A stretch of 45,937 bases of DNA, taken from the NCBI GenBank assembly GCA_964544395.1, contig CAZJAO010000005.1:1-45937 (forward strand), written 5' to 3'. Below are positions 34,750 to 41,693 of this stretch, piece after piece. Under the pieces are notes generated by a model that ran no database searches, was not told the DNA's origin, and saw only the letters and a program-made list of their open reading frames with translations. The position numbers and the translations under genes are program-made. The DNA is from JAKLIN01 sp964544395. Lineage in GTDB: Archaea; Nanobdellota; Nanobdellia; Pacearchaeales; GW2011-AR1. How positions within the stretch are numbered: position 1 is the first letter of the stretch; each line of letters opens with the position of its first letter.

Positions 34750-35462
34750 CAAAAGAAACACATTCAGGATTCAAAAGACCAGACGGAAGAAAAGTCAATG
34801 AACTTAGACCTGTAAAAGTCAAAGTGGGAGTTGTTCCAAACGCAGACGGAAGCGCAATGTTTGCATTCGGAGAAACAATTGCAATCGCTGCAGTTTACGG
34901 ACCTAGGAAAATGCATCCACAACACGCTCAAAATCCAGAGAAAGGAGTTTTGAGATGCGAGTACAATATGCTTAGCTTTTCTGTTGATGACAGAATCAGA
35001 CCCGGAAATAACAGAAGAAGCACTGAAATCAGCAAGATTACAGAATGGGCTTTAGAACCAGTTTTAATGCTCGAAAAATATCCAAACAGCGTTGTTGATG
35101 TCTTCATTAATATTATTCAGGCAAATGCATCCACAAGATGCGCAGGAATAAATGCAGCTGCTTTGGCATTGGCCCAAGCGGGAATCCCTATGAAAAGTTT
35201 TGTTTCAAGCGTTTCAATCGGAAAACTTGACAAACAATTAGTCGTTGATGTTAACAAGCATGAAGAAGACTGGGAAGAAGGTGAGGGAGCCACTGATATT
35301 CCAGTAACAATGACCCCTGATGGACAAATTACACATATGCAACTTGATGGAAAAATTTCCAAAGAGCAGTTAAAGGAAGTACTCACACTCGCAAGAGAAG
35401 CAACAAAAGAAATTTACGAATTGCAAAAAGCAGCGCTTAAGAAAAGCGCAGAGGAACAATAA
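34746..35462 (+). CDS. rrp41: Exosome catalytic subunit Rrp41
   Basis: The 238-residue RNase PH fold protein has RPDGRKVNELRPVKVKVGV, the phosphate/RNA site arginines (VDDRIRPGNNRRSTEISKI) and the acidic catalytic motif VVDVNKHEEDWEEG...TDIPV. Rrp41 carries the phosphorolytic 3'-5' exonuclease activity of the archaeal exosome. It overlaps the upstream gene by 4 bp and is 1 bp before rrp42. Confidence 0.96.
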   Translation: MTKETHSGFKRPDGRKVNELRPVKVKVGVVPNADGSAMFAFGETIAIAAVYGPRKMHPQHAQNPEKGVLRCEYNMLSFSVDDRIRPGNNRRSTEISKITEWALEPVLMLEKYPNSVVDVFINIIQANASTRCAGINAAALALAQAGIPMKSFVSSVSIGKLDKQLVVDVNKHEEDWEEGEGATDIPVTMTPDGQITHMQLDGKISKEQLKEVLTLAREATKEIYELQKAALKKSAEEQ

Positions 35463-35463
35463 A

Positions 35464-36258
35464 ATGGAAACTGGAAAATTGAACGTAGATAAAATCAAAA
35501 AATATTTGTCTGAAGGAAAAAGATTCGACGGAAGAGAACTTGACGAATTTAGAGAGATAAAAATTGAAGTCGGTGTTTCAGAACATGCGGAAGGAAGCGC
35601 AAAAGTCAAAATCGGAAAAACAGAAGTTCTTGTCGGAGTAAAACTTGATGTTACAACCCCCTATCCTGATAATCCTAATCAAGGAAATCTTATGACTAAT
35701 GCTGAATTAACACCTTTAAGTTCTTCAAACTTCGAAAGCGGCCCTCCAAAAACACCAGCAATTGAACTTGGAAGAATTATTGATAGAGGAATTAGGGAAA
35801 GCAAGTATATTGACTTGGATAAATTATGCATCAAAGAAGGAGAAAAAGTCTGGAATGTTTTCATTGATATTTATTCTATAAACGATGACGGAAATTTGCT
35901 GGATGCTGCCGGAATTGGAGCATTGGCTGCATTGGAAAATGCAATGGTTCCGAAATACGATATGGAAACTGGAAAGGTTTTGAAAGGCGAGCATGATAGA
36001 AAACTGCCTTTGGTAAAGGGGATAATTCCACTATCACTTACAATTTATAAAATCGGAAACAGTTTTGTAGTCGATCCAACGAGAGAAGAAGAAGACACAG
36101 CTGACATGAGATTAACAACTTCCGGTTTCAAAGACACAATCTTCGCCATGCAGAAAGGCCAGAGCGGTACAGTAAGCATAGAAGAAATGGGAGAACTTTT
36201 CGACATGGCTGAAAAAGTCAGAGAGAAAGCTATTTCAAAGATAAAGGAGTACATATAG
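35464..36258 (+). CDS. rrp42: Exosome structural subunit Rrp42
   Basis: The 264-residue RNase PH fold protein begins with the Rrp42-type helix KIKKYLSEGKRFDGRELDEFR, then GKTEVLVGVKLDVTTPYPD and FESGPPKTPAIELGRIIDRGIRES. It lacks the catalytic acidic pair of Rrp41 but forms the ring interface and RNA channel. It lies 1 bp after rrp41 and is followed 1 bp later by rpoK, which has a GGAG ribosome site. Confidence 0.95.
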   Translation: METGKLNVDKIKKYLSEGKRFDGRELDEFREIKIEVGVSEHAEGSAKVKIGKTEVLVGVKLDVTTPYPDNPNQGNLMTNAELTPLSSSNFESGPPKTPAIELGRIIDRGIRESKYIDLDKLCIKEGEKVWNVFIDIYSINDDGNLLDAAGIGALAALENAMVPKYDMETGKVLKGEHDRKLPLVKGIIPLSLTIYKIGNSFVVDPTREEEDTADMRLTTSGFKDTIFAMQKGQSGTVSIEEMGELFDMAEKVREKAISKIKEYI

Positions 36259-36259
36259 A

Positions 36260-36652
36260 ATGACAGAAATCAATAGAGCAAATTTTTCAAGATATGAAAT
36301 TTCGAGGATTCTTGGAGCAAGAGCCTTGCAGATTGCAATGAATGCGCCTTTGCTTGTGAAAATCAGCCATGAAGAACTTGAAAGAATACATTATGATCCT
36401 CTTAAAATCGCAGAAATTGAATTTGATTCTGGAATTCTTCCAATTTCTGTAAAGAGACCCTTGCCATCAAAGAAAGAAGATAAATTGAAGCGAGTAGTAG
36501 CCAAGGTTAGCGACCAAAAAGTTGCTGAAGGCGAAGAATCTGAAGAAGGCGAGATTACAAAAGAAGCTGAAATCATGGAACTTGCAAATCCAGATGACGA
36601 AGTTGAAGAAGCTGAAGAAGAAGCCGGCGCTAGTGAAGGCGGCGAAGATTAA
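36260..36652 (+). CDS. rpoK: RNA polymerase subunit K (Rpb6-like) with acidic tail
   Basis: The 130-residue protein has the RpoK core in residues 8-75 (SRYEISRILGARALQIAMNA, DPLKIAEIEFDSGILPISV). After about residue 80 comes an extension of some 50 residues that is mostly Glu/Asp/Ala (EGEESEEGEITKEAEIME ... ). Typical archaeal RpoK has about 60-100 residues and lacks it. The subunit stabilises RNA polymerase assembly. It closes the exosome operon; L37Ae and RpoP, which often follow Rrp42, are not here. Confidence 0.92.
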   Translation: MTEINRANFSRYEISRILGARALQIAMNAPLLVKISHEELERIHYDPLKIAEIEFDSGILPISVKRPLPSKKEDKLKRVVAKVSDQKVAEGEESEEGEITKEAEIMELANPDDEVEEAEEEAGASEGGED

Positions 36653-36712
36653 TTCTATTGCTATAAATTCTGATAACTAAAATTATATAAATTAAAATTA
36701 GTTTTTACCTTA

Positions 36713-37873
36713 ATGGTTGTTGTAAAGGCAACATCTGCCAAAGAGATTTTAGATTCCAGAGGTGAAAAAACAATACTAGTTTCTATAAAAACAAATGTAG
36801 GTGATTTTTCTGCCAGCGCACCAATGGGGAAATCGAGAGGAAAACATGAAGCAGAACCTTACAAGAAAACAATCAGTGATGATATCAAGAAAATAAAAGA
36901 GTTCAGCGATTATTTTTCTAAAGAACAAATTGAACAATTTGATGACTTAAAGAGAATTGAAGACACGATTGACGGGCATATCGGGGCGAACACAACATTC
37001 GCACTTGAATCAGCAATTCTGAAAGCACTTGCAAAAGAAAGCGGAAAACAAGTTTGGGAATTAATAGATCCTGAAGCAAGAAAGTTTCCAAGGCTTGTAG
37101 GAAACTGCATTGGAGGAGGGGCACATTCAAAGACAGAGGGAAGGAAGCCCGATTTCCAGGAATTTCTACTTATTCCTAATACGGAAAATGTGGAAGAAGC
37201 TTTTGAAATCATGAAAAATGGAAAAGAAGAAGCCGAAAGATTGCTTAAAATAAGAGACAAAGAATTTCATGAAAAAAAGAACGATGAAAATGCTTGGACA
37301 ACCTCGTTGATGGATAAGGAAGTTTTGGATTTATTAAGTGAGCTAGGAATCCCCCTAGGAATAGATGCCGCAAGTTCTACTTTCTTCAAAAGGAAAAAAT
37401 ATCTTTATGATAACCCGATTTTCAATAGGACCGATGAAGAACAATTCTTTTACATTTCAAACATGATAGACAATTTCAATCTGGTTTATGTTGAAGATCC
37501 TTTTGATGAAGATGATTTCAAGAACTTTTCAAAGCTGCACAAGAAATTTTCAAACAGTTTTATCGTTGGTGATGATTTGACAACAACAAACTACAAGCGT
37601 GTTAATGAGGCAATAAAAAACAAAAGCATTAATGCGCTTATTGTAAAACCCAATCAAATCGGATTTTTATCTGAAGTAAAAAGAGTTTGCAAACTTGCAA
37701 AAGACAGTAATATCAAGATTGTATTTTCGCATAGAAGCGGAGAAACCGATGAAAATATTCTGGCTGATTTGGCTTTCGGATTCGGCGCTGATTTTTTCAA
37801 GAGCGGAATTACAAGCAAAGTTCGTGAAGTCAAAATAAAGAGACTTATTGAAATACAGGAAAGTTTGAAATAG
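36713..37873 (+). CDS. eno: Enolase, short divergent form
   Basis: The 386-residue enzyme interconverts 2-phosphoglycerate and phosphoenolpyruvate. The metal and catalytic residues of enolase appear kept: Asp in LGIDAASS, EDPFDEDD, VGDDLTTTN, Lys in LIVKPNQIG, SHRSGET, and Lys in FFKSGI. The loop that is PSGASTG in most enolases reads PMGKSRG, with the Ser aligned, and the GDEGGFAP stretch reads NDENAWTT. It is about 30-50 residues shorter than usual. A TATA box (36683-36694) is 25 bp upstream. Neighbours RpoK and S2 are the usual archaeal context for eno. Confidence 0.9.
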   Translation: MVVVKATSAKEILDSRGEKTILVSIKTNVGDFSASAPMGKSRGKHEAEPYKKTISDDIKKIKEFSDYFSKEQIEQFDDLKRIEDTIDGHIGANTTFALESAILKALAKESGKQVWELIDPEARKFPRLVGNCIGGGAHSKTEGRKPDFQEFLLIPNTENVEEAFEIMKNGKEEAERLLKIRDKEFHEKKNDENAWTTSLMDKEVLDLLSELGIPLGIDAASSTFFKRKKYLYDNPIFNRTDEEQFFYISNMIDNFNLVYVEDPFDEDDFKNFSKLHKKFSNSFIVGDDLTTTNYKRVNEAIKNKSINALIVKPNQIGFLSEVKRVCKLAKDSNIKIVFSHRSGETDENILADLAFGFGADFFKSGITSKVREVKIKRLIEIQESLK

Positions 37874-37875
37874 AA

Positions 37876-38622
37876 ATGGGAAAAAGAAAATCCAATAGAG
37901 AAATAATTGAATCAGGAAAACCTGGAATTGAACATGCTTACATTAAGCCCATAGGGAAAGAATTAATTCCTATTACAAAAGAAAGCGGGGAAAAGTTTGT
38001 AAGAAAAAAATATAGAATAGTAAGGAGATTCTTTAGGGGGAAAAAATATTTTGTACTTGCACATGAGCATCCTGATTCTGGGCTTCCAAGTGATTTAGAT
38101 TTATATACCGTAATCCAAGAAAGGAAAAGGAACAAAAAAGGTAATTTAAAAGGCTATTTTATTCTGCAAAAAGATAAAGAAACAGGCGAGTGGCAAGGAA
38201 CGACATATTACGTACCCTCAAATAATAATAAAAATTTTGATGAAGAAATTAGGCAATGGGATAAAAAAATATTGTCCAAAGGAGAAGATTATCTTCCTAC
38301 TGCTAGAGAATTATTAGAATATGCAGATTCACTTGAGATTAATTTAAGATTTCACCCGGCAAAAGATTATTATTTTAATAAAGGTACAGGAAGTTATGAA
38401 AAGAAGGATGAACATAATCTGGAGGGGGTTGTTGCTTCAATTTTAATTGGATTTTCGTTCTTATTTTTATTAGCTAAAGTTCCGTCCATAGGGTTTGTTA
38501 TCTCTAATTCGACTTCAATTAATTCTAAAGCGGGATTATTTTTGATATTAGGTTTATTATTTTCTCTGATTGTTTATTTTGTATTAAGAATATCTACAAG
38601 AAAAGTTAATAGAAACGCTTAA
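37876..38622 (+). CDS. Unknown protein with two C-terminal membrane helices
   Basis: The 248-residue product has a soluble, basic N-terminal part of about 180 residues with several Tyr/Lys/Arg-rich beta segments (KKYRIVRRFFRGKKYFVLAHEH, GYFILQKDKETGEWQGTTYY), then two hydrophobic helices (about 186-206 and 217-240). It starts 2 bp after eno, so it is likely cotranscribed. Family not recognised. Confidence 0.72.
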   Translation: MGKRKSNREIIESGKPGIEHAYIKPIGKELIPITKESGEKFVRKKYRIVRRFFRGKKYFVLAHEHPDSGLPSDLDLYTVIQERKRNKKGNLKGYFILQKDKETGEWQGTTYYVPSNNNKNFDEEIRQWDKKILSKGEDYLPTARELLEYADSLEINLRFHPAKDYYFNKGTGSYEKKDEHNLEGVVASILIGFSFLFLLAKVPSIGFVISNSTSINSKAGLFLILGLLFSLIVYFVLRISTRKVNRNA

Positions 38623-38646
38623 AAATCTACTTTTTCTCAAACGAAT

Positions 38647-39561
38647 ATGGCTAAGAAAAAAGAATCCAAAGAAGAAATTGCAAACGAAGAGAAAGTTTTG
38701 GATAATTACGAAGAAAAACAGGAAGAGAAAGAAATTGAAGAAGAAGATAAAACTCCCAAGGATAAAAAGAAATTAGAAAAAGAAGCTGAAGCAGAATCTT
38801 TTGATGCTTCCCTTGAAGCAAAAAAGAAAAAGCTTTTGGAGAGAGCAAAGAAAATTCTTTCTGAAGAAGGAGTCAAATCTGAAGAGCTTAAAGAACAAGT
38901 CAAGGGCGAGAAAAGAACAGACATGCTTGTTCCTCTTGAAGAATATATTAATTCTGGAATTTATATTGGAACAAAGGTAGTTACACCGGACATGAGACCA
39001 TTTGTTTACAGAAGAAGAGCTGATGGCTTGGCAATTTTCAACACAGATTTAATTGATGAAAAAATTAAGGAAGGAATAAAATTTCTGTCAAAATTCAACG
39101 CGAAAGATATTGTTCTTGTATGCAAAAGACAGGCTGGCTGGAGAGCTGCTCAAAAGTTTTCAGAATTAACTGGAATAAAAGTTTTCGCCAAAAAATATCC
39201 AGCAGGAATTTTAACAAACTCAAGTCTTCCTGAATTCTTCGAAAATGAATTGACCATAGTCTCTGATTCTTGGGTTGACAAGAATGCACTCAATGATACC
39301 TTGAAAGTTCACAAGAAAATTTTGATGATTTGCGATACAAACAATTTCTCATATGGAGCAAACCAAATTATTATTGGAAATAACAAGAGCTCAAAGAGTC
39401 TTGGAATTATATTTTATCTTTTAGCAAGAGGATTTTGTGAGGCTCACAACCTTGAAACATTGAACCAGATTCCAAACATTGAATGGTGGATTGGTGAGCA
39501 GGGTAGTTCTGAAGAAGAAGCAAGAAAGAAAGCAAGATCTGGCGCAAGATTTGGTGTTTAA
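38647..39561 (+). CDS. rps2: 30S ribosomal protein S2 with long charged N-terminal extension
   Basis: The 304-residue product contains the archaeal S2 fold from about residue 95 on (MLVPLEEYINSGIYIGTKV, TPDMRPFVYRRRADGLAIFN, CKRQAGWRAAQKFSELTGIK, RFGV end). The first 95 residues are a Glu/Lys-rich, coiled-coil-like extension not found in most S2 proteins of about 200-230 residues. A TATA element (38617-38627) is 25 bp before the ATG at 38647, supporting the long form. S2 is part of the small subunit. Confidence 0.93.
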   Translation: MAKKKESKEEIANEEKVLDNYEEKQEEKEIEEEDKTPKDKKKLEKEAEAESFDASLEAKKKKLLERAKKILSEEGVKSEELKEQVKGEKRTDMLVPLEEYINSGIYIGTKVVTPDMRPFVYRRRADGLAIFNTDLIDEKIKEGIKFLSKFNAKDIVLVCKRQAGWRAAQKFSELTGIKVFAKKYPAGILTNSSLPEFFENELTIVSDSWVDKNALNDTLKVHKKILMICDTNNFSYGANQIIIGNNKSSKSLGIIFYLLARGFCEAHNLETLNQIPNIEWWIGEQGSSEEEARKKARSGARFGV

Positions 39562-39577
39562 AACTAATAATTCTCAA

Positions 39578-39826
39578 ATGATAAAAGAATTTGTGTATAG
39601 AAAGAAATTAGAATTGTACCAAGCACAATATGCTGAATTATGCAATAGACGAACTCAATTATACAGTTCTATAGGATATGAACAACCCCAGGTTAGCATA
39701 GAAGAGGCAGAAAATTTTTTACTTGCTTTGAAAATATTCAATAAAAAAGTTCCGAGAAGAGTCATCAGAGAGAGATTTGATGATTTCAGGGATGCTAAAG
39801 ATTTAGCATTAGTGGTTCTAAAATGA
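39578..39826 (+). CDS. Hypothetical small helical protein
   Basis: The 82-residue charged, helical product starts at MIKEFVYRKK, 17 bp after rps2. An upstream in-frame start at 39479 lies inside rps2 and is rejected. The end overlaps the next gene by 4 bp (ATGA). The Tyr/Arg/Glu-rich helices and the closing RVIRERFDDFRDAKDLAL suggest a coiled or bundle protein. Family unknown. Confidence 0.6.
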   Translation: MIKEFVYRKKLELYQAQYAELCNRRTQLYSSIGYEQPQVSIEEAENFLLALKIFNKKVPRRVIRERFDDFRDAKDLALVVLK

Positions 39827-40224
39827 AAATTCTGTTTATATGCAGGCATAATGTTTTCCGAAGCCGAGTTGCTGAAGAACACATGAAAAAAATTAGTAAA
39901 CATGAAATATCAAGCGGAGGACTAATAAGATATAACGGAAATGTACACCCAATCCAAGCAGAAGTATGTAAAGAATTTGGATTGATTCTTTCTAATCAGT
40001 CAAAAGCATTAAGTGTTGAGAATTTAAAAGACCAGGATTTAGTCGTAGTAGTTGCCGATGATGTGCCTGAAGGAATAGTTGACTGGTACGTTTCAAAAGA
40101 TAAACTAAGACGTTGGGAAATTAAAGATGTACATCCACAAAATATGAATAAAGAAGAGGCGAGGAGAATTGTAAAAGAGATTATAAGGAAAGTGGATGAA
40201 TTGAATGATGAATTTAAAGATTAA
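39823..40224 (+). CDS. Low-molecular-weight protein tyrosine phosphatase / arsenate reductase-like protein
   Basis: The 133-residue protein starts MKILFICRHNVFRSRVAEEH, a CX5R phosphatase loop (C7-x5-R13). The rest has ISSGG and LIRYNGNVHPIQAEV in the place of the family's SAG region, and VKEFG-type motifs. The final acidic loop usually reads DP; here it is KDVHPQNMNKEE, which is a variant. Phosphatase activity is therefore plausible but not certain. It is translationally coupled to the preceding gene. Confidence 0.75.
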   Translation: MKILFICRHNVFRSRVAEEHMKKISKHEISSGGLIRYNGNVHPIQAEVCKEFGLILSNQSKALSVENLKDQDLVVVVADDVPEGIVDWYVSKDKLRRWEIKDVHPQNMNKEEARRIVKEIIRKVDELNDEFKD

Positions 40225-40226
40225 AA

Positions 40227-40403
40227 TTATTTACGTTTATGATGGACCCTATTCTTTTTTCTATGTATAAATAATCCGATAAGAATTAAGATTATACCGA
40301 GTATCATTAAAGGCAAACCCAAGAAAAACCCGATTACTGTTAAAGTAAAAACTAGCCCTATAATAAAAATAATTAATCCTACTAACATCCAAGAACCCCT
40401 CAT
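40227..40403 (-). CDS. Small two-helix membrane protein
   Basis: The 58-residue protein has two hydrophobic helices joined by a turn (LVGLIIFIIGLVFTLTVIGF, then GLPLMILGIILILIGLFI) and a Lys/Arg/His-rich tail. The start at 40403 is preferred over 40412 because a minus-strand TATA element (40424-40433) lies 26 bp upstream of 40403 but only 17 bp from 40412. Function unknown. Confidence 0.65.
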   Translation of the reverse strand: MRGSWMLVGLIIFIIGLVFTLTVIGFFLGLPLMILGIILILIGLFIHRKKNRVHHKRK

Positions 40404-40444
40404 ATTAAACATACACTCTTATTCTTTTTAAACTTTGGTGATGA

Positions 40445-40909
40445 TTAGATTTTAAAGAACAGCCACGATTTGTCTGGCTTGTTTCCATAATGCGTTCTTA
40501 CTAACATATAATTTCCTTTCAGTTTTTTTCCATAAAATATAACTTCAATTTTTTTATCATCCTGAAATTTGATTTCATATTTTCCCTTATCCCAGATTTC
40601 AACTTTTCCCGCGCCATAATTTCCTTCAGGAATTGTTCCATGAAATTTTGCATAGGCCAGAGGATGGTCCTCGACGTTAATTGCCAATCTTCTCTCGCCT
40701 TTTTTCAACGGCGGTTCTTTCGGAACAGCCCATGACTTTAAAGTACCGTGCATTTCCAATCTCAAATCCCAATGAAGATGAGAAGCATGATGCTCATGAA
40801 TAACAAATATTCTTTTTTTAGAAACAGATTTTTTTATAATCCCTTTTGGCTCGGTTGTTTTTCCTTCCCCAACAAACTTCCTCTTTTTCTTGTACTCCTG
40901 AAGAGACAT
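40445..40909 (-). CDS. Stand-alone DNA ligase D 3'-phosphoesterase (PE) domain
   Basis: The 154-residue protein has the LigD PE signature: IHEHHASHLHWDLRLEMHG with the metal-site histidines and aspartate, LKSWAVPKEPP, HPLAYAKFHGTIPEGNYGAG, VEIWDKGKYE and the end SWLFFKI. PE domains remove 3'-phosphates or ribonucleotides at breaks in end joining. No LigD polymerase or ligase module is adjacent; the window's only ligase is the unrelated 15173-16879. A minus-strand TATA box (40928-40940) is about 25 bp upstream. Confidence 0.93.
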   Translation of the reverse strand: MSLQEYKKKRKFVGEGKTTEPKGIIKKSVSKKRIFVIHEHHASHLHWDLRLEMHGTLKSWAVPKEPPLKKGERRLAINVEDHPLAYAKFHGTIPEGNYGAGKVEIWDKGKYEIKFQDDKKIEVIFYGKKLKGNYMLVRTHYGNKPDKSWLFFKI

Positions 40910-40968
40910 GAAATAATAATAATTTTGAAATATATAAATTATTTTAAAACTAAAGTATATCTAACTTC

Positions 40969-41082
40969 ATGGAATTGCCAGAATATACCGACGGAAAGAG
41001 AAGATATCTCCTTAAGGCGAGAGGATTAGTTTCTGCAATTAATGGAAATTCAGAAATCGGCTGTAAGAACAGTTTCTGTTGA
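40969..41082 (+). CDS. Short ORF (37 aa), possibly the first part of a frameshifted gene
   Basis: The ORF starts MELPEYTDGKRRYLLKARGL and stops at TGA 41080-41082. A TATA-like ATTTTAAAAC (40941-40950) is about 24 bp upstream of the ATG, which supports transcription. It overlaps the next ORF by 41 bp in another frame (see 41042-41170). Either two overlapping small genes or one gene broken by a +1 shift. Confidence 0.4.
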   Translation: MELPEYTDGKRRYLLKARGLVSAINGNSEIGCKNSFC

Positions 41083-41170
41083 AGAGTTTTTAGCCAGCCT
41101 CGCTGCCAGCGCAGGTTATAAGCCGGGAGATTCTGTCGAATATTATATTCTTGTCCGAAAGAAGCGTTAA
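41042..41170 (+). CDS. Short ORF (42 aa) overlapping the previous one
   Basis: The product begins MEIQKSAVRTVSVEEFLASL and ends PGDSVEYYILVRKKR. It fills the space up to the convergent zinc-ribbon gene, which it overlaps by 4 bp. A stop at 41027-41029 in this frame prevents it from starting further upstream. Family unknown. Confidence 0.4.
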   Translation: MEIQKSAVRTVSVEEFLASLAASAGYKPGDSVEYYILVRKKR

Positions 41171-41391
41171 TTTTTCTTCGGATGCTCAATCTGCAATCCG
41201 CATTCATGACAAAACTTTTGCTCCTGTATCAAAAACGGGGTCATGCATCTTTTACACATCAGAACTTCTCTTTTATTTTCTACAACTGGCTTGTATCCTG
41301 ATTTTCCTGAAATCAGTTTTCCAAAAACATCTGCAAATGCCCCTGACTGCTGCATTTCCTGAAGGGACATTTGGATATTATTTGCATCCAT
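41167..41391 (-). CDS. Small zinc-ribbon protein
   Basis: The 74-residue product has a helical, Gln/Met-rich N-terminal half and a C-terminal zinc ribbon with two CxxC pairs (CKRC ... CHEC). A minus-strand TATA-like run at about 41407-41420 precedes it. It diverges from the rRNA operon. Function unknown; zinc ribbons of this size often bind nucleic acid or proteins. Confidence 0.72.
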   Translation of the reverse strand: MDANNIQMSLQEMQQSGAFADVFGKLISGKSGYKPVVENKREVLMCKRCMTPFLIQEQKFCHECGLQIEHPKKN

Positions 41392-41487
41392 AATTCCAAA
41401 TATAATATCCTTATATTTTTAAAATTTATCAAATTATTTTGAGATAAACTTCCGTCGATAAAAAATAAAATCACCGACGAAGGCAAA

Positions 41488-41499
41488 AGATTTAAATAC
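41488..41499 (+). promoter_or_regulatory. TATA box of the rRNA operon
   Basis: AGATTTAAATAC is a good archaeal TATA box, preceded by A-rich BRE-like GGCAAA. It predicts transcription start near 41520, about 170 bp before the 16S, leaving room for the processing leader. Confidence 0.65.
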
Positions 41500-41571
41500 C
41501 TCAAAATAGGAAAGATATCTAGTCTAAAATGAGTGCCTTAATAATTGCACATATTTACACGTTAAGGTATG

Positions 41572-41585
41572 AAGTATGTAGGAAC
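41572..41585 (+). other. 5' arm of the 16S pre-rRNA processing stem
   Basis: AAGTATGTAGGAAC is perfectly complementary to GTTCCTACATACTT at 43161-43174. A second, outer match pairs TCTAAAA (41523-41529) with TTTTAGA (43177-43183). Together they enclose the 16S gene and can form the stem cut by the archaeal splicing-type endonuclease. Confidence 0.8.
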
Positions 41586-41693
41586 ACCCATTTTAATTGT
41601 AATAATTTCTCGCCGAGCCACTTTTAGGAATCAAACAGAATAACAAGTGTGAATATTTTTTGCCCATAACTGAATATAATTTATTCGTTATCA

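Larger units (their letters stand above)
41392..41693 (+). other. rRNA operon upstream and leader region
   Basis: No gene is seen. It holds a divergent minus-strand promoter, an imperfect inverted repeat (CTTCCGTCG at 41449-41457 and CGACGAAG at 41475-41482), the rRNA TATA box and the 5' arm of the 16S processing stem. Confidence 0.7.

Noticed and set aside
41449..41482. Imperfect inverted repeat upstream of the rRNA promoter as an operator
   Set aside because: Only about eight bases match with one bulged base; too weak to call a regulator site.
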